Source of the DNA: Kitasatospora sp. MAP5-34
Lineage (GTDB): Bacteria > Actinomycetota > Actinomycetes > Streptomycetales > Streptomycetaceae
NCBI RefSeq assembly: GCF_029894335.1
Contig: NZ_JARXZC010000010.1
Location: 98,541 to 162,540 of the forward strand
Length of the DNA stretch: 64,000 nucleotides
Direction of reading: 5' to 3'
Numbering within the stretch: the stretch's first letter is position 1; each line of letters opens with the position of its first letter. Position numbers and translations under genes: made by a program. Of this stretch, positions 52,003-60,147 are shown piece by piece. The notes below the pieces were generated by a model. That model did not search any database. It was not told where the DNA came from and saw only the letters and a program-made list of their open reading frames with translations.

Positions 52003-52277
52003 GATGCGGTCTCATTTCTTGCGTGCTTGAGGGGACTTGGCTTGAGGGGGCCTGAGTGAAGCTTGTTCCGCCAGCAAGAACGACGCAGCGCGCGGAGGGA
52101 AACGGGTGTCGTTGTTGATCACCCGAATGCCGCGACTGCTCCAAGTGGGTGAATGTGCAGACCAGGGCACAACTGGACGGTGCCGACGCCGTTGTGGATG
52201 ACGCACGTCCGTGCGCTTCCTTGCTGAGCCTCTAGCGGCCGCGGCAACCGGAAGACCTGATGAACGAGGAGACTCAT
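52003..52277. promoter_or_regulatory. Divergent promoter region between two chaplin genes
   Basis: 275 bases between start codons of opposite chaplins. It includes GGGTGTCGTTGTTGATCACC (52104-52123), where GGGTG and CACCC form inverted ends around CGTTGTTGAT. AAGTGGGTGAATGTGC follows. The CGTTG element recurs upstream of the rodlin-like gene. Developmental control by BldN is expected for both genes but not shown. Confidence 0.5.
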
Positions 52278-52517
52278 ATGAGCATCAAGAAGGCCGCCGC
52301 TGTCGGTGTCGCCGTCGCTGGGATCGTCGCGGCCGGTGCGGGTTCCGCCATGGCGAGCTCCGAGGCCGAGGGCGTCGCCGCCGGCTCCCCGGGCGTCATC
52401 TCCGGCAACGCCATCCAGGTTCCCGTGCACATCCCGGTCAACGTGTGCGGCAACAGCGTCAACGTGATCGGCGCGCTGAACCCGGCCTTCGGCAACTCCT
52501 GCGCGAACGTCGGCTGA
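52278..52517 (+). CDS. Short chaplin
   Basis: This 79-residue precursor starts at ATG 52278, preceded by GAGGAG at good distance; ATG 52260 is six codons upstream and less likely. Its signal peptide (SIKKAAAVGVAVAGIVAAGAGSAMA) leads to SSEAEGVAAGSPGVISGNAI, QVPVHIPVNVCGNSVNVIGA and LNPAFGNSCANVG. It has two cysteines. It is the only chaplin here on the plus strand. Confidence 0.96.
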   Translation: MSIKKAAAVGVAVAGIVAAGAGSAMASSEAEGVAAGSPGVISGNAIQVPVHIPVNVCGNSVNVIGALNPAFGNSCANVG

Positions 52518-52552
52518 CTCCCGGCGGGTCCTCCAGTCGATTCCGTGGTGCC

Positions 52553-52598
52553 GGGCCGCCGCCCTCGTCTCCCCTCCTGAGACGCGGGACGGCGGCCC
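52553..52598 (+). terminator. Terminator of chaplin 4
   Basis: Outer arms GGGCCGCCG and CGGCGGCCC (9 bp) with inner CGTCTC/GAGACG, followed by TTCCGC. The remaining bases to 52816 contain only the promoter of the next gene. Confidence 0.8.
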
Positions 52599-52816
52599 TT
52601 CCGCGTACTGAGTCCCCGATCTTGAGCTTTCCAGAGCCTGAGTCGTCAGATCTTGAACTCCCGTTGTCACGACCCTTGTTGCGTTACTTGTCAGTACCTA
52701 GCATGTGAGCCGGGCTCATCTTTCTGCCTCATGCCCCCCACGCTCCTCCCCCACGCTCCGCAGCTCCGCGCCGCCCGGCGCATGCCGGGTGGCCCCCACC
52801 CCCCAAGGAGTCATGC

Positions 52817-54505
52817 GTGATCAGATCCCAACTCCCGGGCGCGCGCAGATACCGCCCGGGTGCCCTGCTCACCACGGTCGGGCTGATAGCCGCCATCGCC
52901 CTCTCCGGTGCGCCGAACGCCCTTGCAGCAGGCGGGACTTCGGCGGCGAGTACGGCCGCCAGGACCGCGAAGGCCGTTACCACCGACAAGCCCGCCGCGA
53001 TCGTCTCCCTCGGGGACAGTGCGATCTCGGGCGAGGGTGCGGGCACGGACACCGCCGACGCCTACATGCCCGGCACCGACACCCCCACCAACTACTGCCA
53101 CCGGCACACCAAGTCGGAGATCTTCGACACCGCGATCAGCGGGGTGACCCCGATCGACCTCGCCTGCTCCGGCGCGCAGACCGGCGACCTGGTCAGCGAT
53201 CCCACGCTGGCGAAGGTCACCGGTGGCGGCAGTGGTGACTTCGGCGAACCCAAGCAGGACGTCCAACTCGCCCAGACCGCAGCCCAGTACAACGTCAAGA
53301 TGGTCGTCGTCACGATCGGCGCCAACGACGACTTCGACTTCAGCGGCATCATGCTGAGCTGCCTCGCCCAGTACTTCCCGATCCCCAAGTCGCAGGGCTG
53401 CCGGGACACCATCGGCAGCGACGCCATCAGGCAGCGTGCGGTGCGGACCATCCCCAAGGTCGAGGCCGCGCTGACCGACGTCCGCAACACCATGCGAACG
53501 GCGGGCTACGCGGACTCCTCGTACCAGCTGGTCTTCCAGTCGTACTTCACGCCGATCACCCCCGACATCCGGCGCAACGACTACATCGGCAAGATCGCGG
53601 ACGGTTGCCCGGCCTTCCCCGAGGACCTCGCCTGGGGCCACAACTGGGTCGTCCCCCAGCTCAGTGACGCGCTGCGGACGGCGGCCTCCCAGGTACCCGG
53701 CGTGCGGTACCTGGACGAGCGCCGGGTCAGCTACGGGCACGAGGTCTGCGCGGAGTGGACCAGCTCGCCGTACGAGTACACCAACGGCGATGTCATCGAC
53801 ACCTCGGAGAAGACCCGGAACGGCTGTGACTCGCAGATCAGCATCCCGGGCGTCTGCATGAACATGATCCGGCAGTCGTACCACCTGCGGGTGGCCGGCT
53901 ACCAGGGCGAGGGCAACTGCCTGACCCAGTTCTACCAGCAGCCCGACCGGCAGCAGGCGTTCTGCACGCTCAACCAGCAGGACGGCACCTCGATCGAACC
54001 ACTGACGCCAGGTCAGCCCTTCCCGGACAAGCCCGAGGACGGCGCCTGGTACCAGCTCACCAACGCCGCCAACGGCCAGGCACTCGACCTCTCGGGCGGT
54101 GGCACGTACGGCGACAGCACCAACGGCCGTAGCGCCATCACCTACCCGGCCACCGGCGGACTCAACCAGTCCTTCGTCCTGGAGGCCAGGACCGGCGGCA
54201 GCTACGAGCTCGACTTCAGCGGCAACCGGAACATGTGCGTCGACGCCACCGGCGCCTCGACCGCACCCGGCACCGGCCTGGAGCAGTGGGGCTGCAACGG
54301 CGGCGGCAACCAGCACTGGGTCTTCGAGGCGGCCGGCAACGGCACCTACAAGCTGGCCGACTCCCAGGACCTGACCAAGGTCGCGACGGCGTCCGGCCAA
54401 CTGGACGCCCAGGGCAACCCGCTGGTCCAGCTCGCCACCGACACCGGCGCGGCCGACCAGCTCTGGCAGCTGACCAAGCTCGGCATCGTCTACCTGCACA
54501 GCTAG
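52817..54505 (+). CDS. Secreted SGNH/GDSL esterase with C-terminal ricin-B-type lectin domain
   Basis: This 562-residue precursor starts at GTG 52817 (AAGGAG upstream). Signal peptide about 1-38. The SGNH domain (about 55-380) has block I IVSLGDSAISGEGAGTDTAD, block II-like DLACSGAQTGDL, block III VVVTIGANDDFDFS and a catalytic His in RQSYHLRVAGY. Cysteines in several pairs fit extracellular disulphides. The C-terminal region (about 415-555) is a beta-trefoil with QxW-like motifs (GLEQWGCNGGGNQHWVF, ADQLWQL). Such proteins act as lipases or esterases on cell-wall or plant material; the lectin targets carbohydrates. It begins downstream of the chaplin island and is probably independent. Confidence 0.92.
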   Translation: MIRSQLPGARRYRPGALLTTVGLIAAIALSGAPNALAAGGTSAASTAARTAKAVTTDKPAAIVSLGDSAISGEGAGTDTADAYMPGTDTPTNYCHRHTKSEIFDTAISGVTPIDLACSGAQTGDLVSDPTLAKVTGGGSGDFGEPKQDVQLAQTAAQYNVKMVVVTIGANDDFDFSGIMLSCLAQYFPIPKSQGCRDTIGSDAIRQRAVRTIPKVEAALTDVRNTMRTAGYADSSYQLVFQSYFTPITPDIRRNDYIGKIADGCPAFPEDLAWGHNWVVPQLSDALRTAASQVPGVRYLDERRVSYGHEVCAEWTSSPYEYTNGDVIDTSEKTRNGCDSQISIPGVCMNMIRQSYHLRVAGYQGEGNCLTQFYQQPDRQQAFCTLNQQDGTSIEPLTPGQPFPDKPEDGAWYQLTNAANGQALDLSGGGTYGDSTNGRSAITYPATGGLNQSFVLEARTGGSYELDFSGNRNMCVDATGASTAPGTGLEQWGCNGGGNQHWVFEAAGNGTYKLADSQDLTKVATASGQLDAQGNPLVQLATDTGAADQLWQLTKLGIVYLHS

Positions 54506-54531
54506 CGACTCGGCAGGCCGCAGCGACAACA

Positions 54532-54599
54532 GGGGCGCGGGGAACTGCGCGAAACCGGAAGACAACGACCCGCACCTTCCGCACCGCGCAGTCCCTCGC
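54532..54599. repeat. Dispersed intergenic repeat, copy 8 (reverse orientation)
   Basis: CAGGGGCGCGGGGAACTGCG followed by CGAAACCGGAAGACAACGAC and CCGCACCTTCCGCACCGCGC lies between the convergent esterase and DUF4291 genes. It is the reverse complement of copies 3 and 5 over about 50 bases. Confidence 0.9.
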
Positions 54600-54601
54600 G
54601 C

Positions 54602-55183
54602 CTACCCGGCCGTACAGCCGATCCGCTCCGCGAGCTCCGGCCGCAGTACGTACGGCTGCTCCACCGGCAGCGCCGCCGCGTCCCGCTCGCGGCGGACGTG
54701 CTCGGCGAGGGCGGTCACGTCCTCGATGCCGGTGATCCACTCGTCGAGGTAACGCCGCACCGCCTCACCACGCAGTCCCACCTGCAGCGACCGCCGGGGC
54801 AACGGCTGCAGCGCGAGGTTCCGCTCCGGATCCCACTGGATCCGGACGGGACGCTCGCGGACCTCCTGCCGCCAGTGCTCACGCGAGCGGTGCTGCTGCG
54901 CGTCGTAGGAGCTCAACGCGGAGTTGGCCAGCGCCCATTCGAAGCCGTCGCGGCGGATGGTGACCGCCAGCACCCGCTCCTGCCCGGCACTGCGGGACCA
55001 GTCGCTGCGGTGCATCATCCACAGGAACGACGGCTTGATCCACGTCATCCGCTCCCGCTTGAACGCCTCCGGGAACCGCCCGGTAGCGGCCGCCGGTTCG
55101 GCGATGTGCGGGGAGAAGGCCTGATAGACCGTGATCGTGGTGGCCGTGTGAGCAGCCCGGATCTGCCGGGCGGGAAAAGGCAT
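54602..55183 (-). CDS. DUF4291 family protein
   Basis: This 193-residue cytoplasmic protein starts at ATG 55183. Family landmarks are RQIRAAHTATTITVYQAFSPHIAE, FPEAFKRERMTWIKPSFLWMMHRSDW, QERVLAVTIRRDGFEWAL and VRIQWDPERNLALQPLPRRSLQVGL. DUF4291 proteins (180-200 residues) are widespread in bacteria and some fungi and have no known function; the buried WIKPSFLWM block suggests a binding pocket. The upstream frame to 55432 is noncoding. It is divergent from nothing nearby; its promoter lies in the 361-base region upstream. Confidence 0.88.
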   Translation of the reverse strand: MPFPARQIRAAHTATTITVYQAFSPHIAEPAAATGRFPEAFKRERMTWIKPSFLWMMHRSDWSRSAGQERVLAVTIRRDGFEWALANSALSSYDAQQHRSREHWRQEVRERPVRIQWDPERNLALQPLPRRSLQVGLRGEAVRRYLDEWITGIEDVTALAEHVRRERDAAALPVEQPYVLRPELAERIGCTAG

Positions 55184-55544
55184 GCCCTGATCCTGCCTCA
55201 CCCGGCCCGGCCGTCCCCACCTGCTTTTCCAACCCGTTCGCCGGAGGCCGGTCCCCGTAGTCCGGAACTGCCTGAGGACCAGGTCGCTGGATGGTTCCAG
55301 GACCTGGTCCTTGGGCGGTGCGGGTGGGCGTTCAGCAGATCCAGGGGCCGGTCTGTGCCAGGCCGGCGGCCTGCCTGGGGAAACGAAGTGGCGGTCGGCC
55401 CCAGCGTTAGTGGGGCCGACCGCCTTCGCCATCAGTCCAGACGGCGGCTGCCGGGCCAGGACCCAAAGTCCGAAGGACTCCAGCAGCCCGAAACCCCGGC
55501 CAGACAGCAGCTGACCATCCCTCAGGGCCGAACCGGCCCCCGGC
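55184..55544. other. Intergenic region with two strong hairpins
   Basis: 361 bases without a gene. Hairpin A: AGGACCAGGTC (55275-55285) and GACCTGGTCCT (55301-55311). Hairpin B: GGCGGTCGGCCCCA (55390-55403) and TGGGGCCGACCGCC (55411-55424), seven-base loop. Hairpin B fits termination of the minus-strand gene ending at 55545; hairpin A may do the same or sit in the DUF4291 leader. Confidence 0.7.
55390..55424 (-). terminator. Terminator hairpin B downstream of the unknown 162-residue gene
   Basis: A perfect 14-bp GC-rich stem with a seven-base loop, about 120 bases after the stop at 55545 on the minus strand. Confidence 0.75.
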
Positions 55545-56033
55545 TCAGGGCCAGACCAGGCAGTACAGCTGGTGCCCCGCGTCGTGCAGGCGGTTCGCGA
55601 AGTCCTGCCACTCGTGGAGCATGGTGTAGATCACGAAGGCGTCGCGCGGGCCTCGGCGGTCGGGAACGGTGGACCAGATGAAGGCGGCGGCGCCGAGTTC
55701 GGTCTCGTCGGCCTTGCGGAGGGGTTCGACGACGGTGTGGGGGAGCTGGACGACGGCGTAGTCGGGGTGCAGGACGACCAGTTCCAGGGGTGGGACCTGG
55801 TGCAGCGGGACGCCTTTTATGCCCGTGAGGACCATGGCGCTCATGGTCTCGGGTTTGATCTTGGTGGAGAGATGGCCGGTGGGGGAGCCGCTGGTCTCCA
55901 TCAGGTCGCCGAGGCGGCCCAGGGCGCCCAGTTCGCCGGCTTCCAGGCCGAGGCCGCCCGGGCCCAGGGCGGTGGGCACTCTGGCGGCGGTGGCTCGGTC
56001 GGGCGCGCCGAAGTACTTGTAGGTGACCCCCAC
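55545..56033 (-). CDS. Conserved protein of unknown function next to hemL
   Basis: This 162-residue soluble protein starts at GTG 56033. Conserved-looking parts are VTYKYFGAPDRATAARVPTAL, ELVVLHPDYAVVQLPHTVV, and RDAFVIYTMLHEWQDFANRLHDAGHQLYCLVWP. There is no signal peptide and no membrane segment. The late EWQDFANRL...H...YCLVWP region has a hydrophobic/aromatic ending typical of a small barrel or binding protein, but no family is recognised. It is divergent from hemL with 517 bases between. Confidence 0.7.
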   Translation of the reverse strand: MGVTYKYFGAPDRATAARVPTALGPGGLGLEAGELGALGRLGDLMETSGSPTGHLSTKIKPETMSAMVLTGIKGVPLHQVPPLELVVLHPDYAVVQLPHTVVEPLRKADETELGAAAFIWSTVPDRRGPRDAFVIYTMLHEWQDFANRLHDAGHQLYCLVWP

Positions 56034-56550
56034 TCGACCTTCACCCCGCTTTCCCCTGCCCGCACCCGTTCCCCCGCCCGCAGCCCGAGCGGGCCGCCGG
56101 GAAGTACCCGCGGTCTCCTCGAAGCCGTCCTGCGCCTCGGACACTCGGACCATCCTCACCGGAATTCGCCGGAATCGACAGACCCCCGCACGCTCGGTGT
56201 CCCCGAACGTGCCCTTTACCCGCCTTGTGCCGCCGTAACACAGTCCAACACAGTTCCGGTCGGCACAGTCCGGCCGCACGGCTCTGCTGCCCGCAGTCCG
56301 ACCGGTCCGTCAAGCAGATGTATCGACGTTACAGACCGTACAGCCTGCTGGGCCTTCGAGCTGCTCACCTTGTCGGGACATCGACAGAATAGGCAGCCGG
56401 AGATAGCCCGGTCAGCACTGGACAGCACTGGACAGCGCCGGGCAGTACTGGGCAGCACTGCGACGCCGCCATGACGGCACACGGATCATCGTTCCAGATG
56501 ATCGGGCCCGACATGCGTAGGCCAAGGACACGATTTGAGACCATGTCCGG
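56034..56550. promoter_or_regulatory. Long upstream region of hemL
   Basis: 517 bases between the divergent unknown gene and hemL. It holds both promoters and a 10-bp tandem array (56411-56460). The segment GTGTTACGGCGG-type (reverse of 56229-56240) and several CAGAC/GTCGG motifs are present, but no operator could be assigned. No Rex site of good quality was found here. Confidence 0.55.
56411..56460. repeat. 10-bp tandem repeats, five copies, upstream of hemL
   Basis: Five consecutive decamers: GTCAGCACTG, GACAGCACTG, GACAGCGCCG, GGCAGTACTG, GGCAGCACTG. They are exactly one helical turn apart and end 90 bases before the hemL start. Confidence 0.9.
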
Positions 56551-57897
56551 GTGACCAACCCGATGACGAACCCGAAGAGCTACCCGTACGAGGCTCCCCA
56601 GTCCCAGTCGCTGTTCGACCGAGCCTCGGTCGTGACCCCCGGCGGCGTGAACTCCCCGGTGCGTGCCTTCCGCGCGGTCGGCGGCACCCCGCGCTTCATG
56701 GTGTCCGGTACCGGCCCCTACCTGACCGACGCCGACGGCCGGGAGTACGTCGACCTGGTGTGCTCGTGGGGTCCGATGATCCTCGGGCACGCGCACCCGG
56801 CGGTGATCGACGCCGTCCAGCAGGCGGTGACCCGAGGCACCTCCTTCGGCACGCCCGGCCAGGGCGAGGTGGAGCTCGGCGAGGAGATCGTCGCCCGGAT
56901 CGCCCCGGTCGAGCAGGTCCGTCTGGTGTCGAGCGGCACCGAGGCGACGATGTCCGCGATCCGGCTGGCCCGTGGCTTCACCGGCCGCGCGAAGATCGTC
57001 AAGTTCGCCGGCTGCTACCACGGGCACGTGGACGCGCTGCTGGCCGCCGCCGGCTCCGGCGTCGCCACCTTCGGCCTGCCCGACACGCCCGGCGTGACGG
57101 GCGCGCAGGCGGGCGACACGATCGTGCTCCCGTACAACGACCTCGAGGCCGTCCGGCAGGCGTTCGCCAAGCACGCGGGCGAGATCGCTTGTGTGATCAC
57201 CGAGGCCTCGCCCGGCAACATGGGTGTCGTCCCGCCGCTCCCCGGCTTCAACAAGGGGCTCGCCGAGCTCTGCCAGGCCAACGGCGCGCTGTTCATCTCC
57301 GACGAGGTGATGACCGGCTTCCGCGTCTCCAAGGCCGGCTGGTACGGCCTGGAGGCCGCGCACGAGGGCTGGGCGCCCGACCTGCTCACCTTCGGCAAGG
57401 TGATGGGTGGCGGCTTCCCCGCCGCCGCGTTCGGCGGCCGCGCCGACGTGATGGGCCACCTCGCCCCGGCCGGTCCGGTCTACCAGGCGGGCACCCTCTC
57501 CGGTAACCCGATCGCCACCGCCGCCGGCCTCGCCCAGCTGCGGAACTGCACCGACGAGGTCTACGCGACCGTGGACCGGGTGTCGGCCGAGATCTCCGGC
57601 CTGGTGAGCGACGCGCTGACCAAGGAGGGCGTGGCCCACCGCCTGCAGACGGCGGGCAACATGTTCTCGGTCTTCTTCACCGACCAGCAGGTCACCAACT
57701 ACGACGAGGCCCGGACCCAGCAGGCGTACCGCTTCAACGGCTTCTTCCACAGCATGCTGTCCCAGGGCGTCTACCTGCCGCCGTCCGCCTTCGAGTCCTG
57801 GTTCGTCTCGGCGTCCCACGACGAGCGGGCGATCGAGCGGATCGCCGTGGCACTGCCTGCGGCAGCCCGCGCGGCAGCGGCAGCCCAGCCCGCGTGA
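56551..57897 (+). CDS. hemL: Glutamate-1-semialdehyde 2,1-aminomutase
   Basis: This 448-residue PLP enzyme converts glutamate-1-semialdehyde to 5-aminolevulinate, the step after Hem[96 protein letters not shown], the PLP Lys in [19 protein letters not shown], and [17 protein letters not shown] are typical. The start is GTG 56551. It is separate from the rex-hemACD and hemB cluster by 9 kb. It is followed after 35 bases by a phosphoglycerate-mutase-like gene. Confidence 0.96.
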   Translation: MTNPMTNPKSYPYEAPQSQSLFDRASVVTPGGVNSPVRAFRAVGGTPRFMVSGTGPYLTDADGREYVDLVCSWGPMILGHAHPAVIDAVQQAVTRGTSFGTPGQGEVELGEEIVARIAPVEQVRLVSSGTEATMSAIRLARGFTGRAKIVKFAGCYHGHVDALLAAAGSGVATFGLPDTPGVTGAQAGDTIVLPYNDLEAVRQAFAKHAGEIACVITEASPGNMGVVPPLPGFNKGLAELCQANGALFISDEVMTGFRVSKAGWYGLEAAHEGWAPDLLTFGKVMGGGFPAAAFGGRADVMGHLAPAGPVYQAGTLSGNPIATAAGLAQLRNCTDEVYATVDRVSAEISGLVSDALTKEGVAHRLQTAGNMFSVFFTDQQVTNYDEARTQQAYRFNGFFHSMLSQGVYLPPSAFESWFVSASHDERAIERIAVALPAAARAAAAAQPA

Positions 57898-57932
57898 CGC
57901 GAGCGACGAAGCGAGAGGAACAGAGGAGCGAA

Positions 57933-58616
57933 GTGAGCGCCAAGGACACCACCGTCGTCCACCTGATGCGGCACGGCGAGGTGCACAACCCGGAGGGCAT
58001 CCTCTACGGACGGCTCCCGGGCTACCGCCTCTCCGAGCTCGGCCGGCAGATGGCCGACCGGGTCGCCGAGCACCTGGCCGACCGCGACATCACGTACGTG
58101 GTCGCGTCGCCGCTCGAACGGGCGCAGGAGACGGCCGCGCCGATCGGGAAGACGCACGGGCTGGAGGTGGCCGTCGACGAGGGACTGATCGAGGCGGACA
58201 ACATCTTCCAGGGCAAGACCTTCGGGGTCGGCGACGGTTCGCTGCGCAACCCGTCGTACTGGAAGTACCTGACCAACCCGTTCAAGCCCTCCTGGGGCGA
58301 GCCGTACATCGACCAGGTGGTCCGGATGATGGGCGCGCTGGCCAAGGCCCGGGACGCCGCGCGGGGCCACGAGGCGGTCTGCGTCAGCCACCAGCTGCCG
58401 ATCTGGACGGTCCGCTCGTTCGCCGAGCGCCGCCGGCTCTGGCACGACCCGCGCAACCGCCAGTGCTCGCTGGCCTCGCTGACCAGCTTCACGTACGAGG
58501 GCGACCGGATCGTCTCGATCGGCTACAGCGAGCCCGCCCGCGACCTGCTGCCGGCGCACCTGGTCGGCAAGGGCAAGAAGGGCGACAAGCCGGTGGGCAA
58601 GAGCTTCGGCGCCTGA
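57933..58616 (+). CDS. Histidine phosphatase (phosphoglycerate mutase-like)
   Basis: This 227-residue protein has the RHG motif VVHLMRHGEVHNPEGILYGRLPGYRLSELGRQMA, GHEAVCVSHQLPIWTVRS with the second catalytic His, and VVASPLERAQETAAPIG. Residues are those of broad-specificity branch-2 phosphatases rather than glycolytic mutase. The C-terminal tail is Lys/Gly-rich (KGKKGDKPVGKSF). GTG 57933 is preceded by GAGGAGCG. The hemL - phosphatase - thioredoxin - ccdA - resB - ccsB order is common in streptomycetes. Confidence 0.92.
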   Translation: MSAKDTTVVHLMRHGEVHNPEGILYGRLPGYRLSELGRQMADRVAEHLADRDITYVVASPLERAQETAAPIGKTHGLEVAVDEGLIEADNIFQGKTFGVGDGSLRNPSYWKYLTNPFKPSWGEPYIDQVVRMMGALAKARDAARGHEAVCVSHQLPIWTVRSFAERRRLWHDPRNRQCSLASLTSFTYEGDRIVSIGYSEPARDLLPAHLVGKGKKGDKPVGKSFGA

Positions 58617-58658
58617 GTCGCAGCTCTGTGGCCGCCCCGGCAGGCCCGGCCGGAGCCG

Positions 58659-58680
58659 TATTCCGGGCATGCCCGGAATA
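58659..58680. terminator. Perfect 22-bp palindrome after the phosphatase gene
   Basis: TATTCCGGGC, AT, GCCCGGAATA form a perfect palindrome 42 bases after the stop, followed by AT-rich sequence. It may be a terminator or operator. Confidence 0.65.
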
Positions 58681-58714
58681 AGTGGATCATAAGTATAAGA
58701 ACCGCAGGTCAGGT

Positions 58715-58741
58715 GGGGTCCGGCAGTCAATGCCGGACCCC
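58715..58741. promoter_or_regulatory. Hairpin in the leader of the cytochrome c maturation operon
   Basis: The arms GGGGTCCGGCA (58715-58725) and TGCCGGACCCC (58731-58741) pair perfectly with a five-base loop, followed by CCCTGAAG. It ends 37 bases before the start of tlpA/resA. AT-rich TCATAAGTATAAGAA lies upstream (58687-58701). Placed there it could terminate upstream transcription or attenuate the operon. Confidence 0.6.
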
Positions 58742-58778
58742 CCTGAAGCCGTCCGAAGTCCCATGCGAAACTTTTCAC

Positions 58779-59378
58779 ATGTCTGGGACGACCCGCCGCC
58801 GTATCCGCCTCGCCGCCGTGCTCACCGCAGCCGCCACGCTGGCTCTCGCCGGCTGCTCCGCAAGCTCCTCCAACAGTGGCGGCCAGACCGGCTTCGTCAC
58901 GGGTGACGGCGGGCTGGACACCGCCGCAGTGGGCCACCGCGAGGACGCGCCCGCCATCTCCGGTCTCACGCTGGACGGTGGCAAGGCCGCGCTCGCGGAC
59001 TACAAGGGCAAGGTCGTGGTCCTCAACATCTGGGGCTCCTGGTGCGGCCCGTGCCGCGCCGAGGCCAAGGGCCTGCAGGCGGTCTCGGAGAAGTACAAGG
59101 GCCAGGACGTCCAGTTCCTGGGGATCAACACCCGTGACAGCACCCCGGCCAACGCGCTGGCCTTCGAGCAGAACTTCGGGATCACCTACCCGAGCCTGTA
59201 CGACCCGGACGGCACCCAGATCCTCAAGTTCCCCAAGGGCAGCCTCAACCCGCAGAGCATCCCGACCACCATCGTGGTCGACCGCGAGGGCAAGCTCGCC
59301 GCCCGCTCGATGCGGGGGCTGTCGGCGGACGACCTGGAGAGCCTGCTGAAGCCGATCCTGGCCGAGAAGTCCCAGTGA
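58779..59378 (+). CDS. TlpA/ResA-type thiol-disulphide lipoprotein
   Basis: This 199-residue protein starts at ATG 58779. Its lipoprotein signal has lipobox LAGC with Cys at about residue 26. The extracytoplasmic thioredoxin domain has VVVLNIWGSWCGPCRAEAKGLQAV (active CGPC) and IPTTIVVDREGKLAARSMRG with cis-Pro. It supplies reducing power to apo-cytochrome c haem-binding cysteines, working with CcdA, whose gene starts at GTG 59375, overlapping the stop. Length is normal for ResA-like proteins. Confidence 0.92.
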   Translation: MSGTTRRRIRLAAVLTAAATLALAGCSASSSNSGGQTGFVTGDGGLDTAAVGHREDAPAISGLTLDGGKAALADYKGKVVVLNIWGSWCGPCRAEAKGLQAVSEKYKGQDVQFLGINTRDSTPANALAFEQNFGITYPSLYDPDGTQILKFPKGSLNPQSIPTTIVVDREGKLAARSMRGLSADDLESLLKPILAEKSQ

Positions 59379-60145
59379 GTGCGGCCCTGCTGGCCGACGG
59401 CGGTCAGACGGTTGCGAACGGCGCAATCCTGCTGGCCGTTCCGATCGCCCTGGCGGCCGGGCTGGTGTCGTTCTTCTCCCCGTGCGTGCTGCCGCTCGTC
59501 CCCGGCTACCTCTCGTACGTCACCGGCTTCTCCGCCGCCGACCTCGCCGACGCCAAGGGCGCCAGGCGCGGGCGGATGCTGCTCGGCTCGGTGCTGTTCA
59601 TCCTCGGCTTCACCGCCGTCTTCGTCTCCGGCGGCGCGCTGTTCGGCTACTTCGGGCAGACGCTGCTCCAGTACCGGCACACCATCAACATCGTGATGGG
59701 CGCGGTGACCGTGCTGATGGGCCTGGCCTTCATGGGTCTGCTGCCCGGCTTCACGATGCGGGAGGTGCGTACGCACCGGCGCCCGGCCGTCGGGCTGGCG
59801 GGAGCGCCCCTGCTGGGGATCGTCTTCGGGCTCGGCTGGACGCCCTGTCTGGGGCCGACCTTCTCCACGATCAACTCGCTGGCCATGAACCAGGCCGATC
59901 CCGGGCGTGGCGCGTTTCTCACTGCCGTCTACTGCCTCGGCCTCGGCGTACCGTTCGTCGTGGCCGCGCTCGCCTTCCGCCGGGCGCTCAGCGCGTTCGG
60001 CTGGATCAAGCGGCACTACCAACTGGTGATGCGGCTCGGCGGCGGCATGCTCATCGTGGTCGGCCTGCTACTGGCTACCGGAACCTGGGACTCGCTGGTG
60101 CAACAGTTGCAGTCCACCACCGCCGACTTCTCGATCGGAATCTGA
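59375..60145 (+). CDS. ccdA: Cytochrome c biogenesis protein CcdA
   Basis: This 256-residue membrane protein has six hydrophobic segments and the duplicated motif GLVSFFSPCVLPLVPGYLSYVTG ... GLGWTPCLGPTFSTINSLA, with the two key cysteines in SPCVLP and TPCLGP. It carries electrons from cytoplasmic thioredoxin across the membrane to the ResA-like protein. GTG 59375 overlaps the previous stop (GTGA). Confidence 0.95.
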   Translation: MSAALLADGGQTVANGAILLAVPIALAAGLVSFFSPCVLPLVPGYLSYVTGFSAADLADAKGARRGRMLLGSVLFILGFTAVFVSGGALFGYFGQTLLQYRHTINIVMGAVTVLMGLAFMGLLPGFTMREVRTHRRPAVGLAGAPLLGIVFGLGWTPCLGPTFSTINSLAMNQADPGRGAFLTAVYCLGLGVPFVVAALAFRRALSAFGWIKRHYQLVMRLGGGMLIVVGLLLATGTWDSLVQQLQSTTADFSIGI

Positions 60146-60147
60146 CC

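Noticed and set aside
56034..56550. Rex operator upstream of hemL
   Set aside because: No sequence close to TGTGAAC-n3-TTCACA was found in the region.
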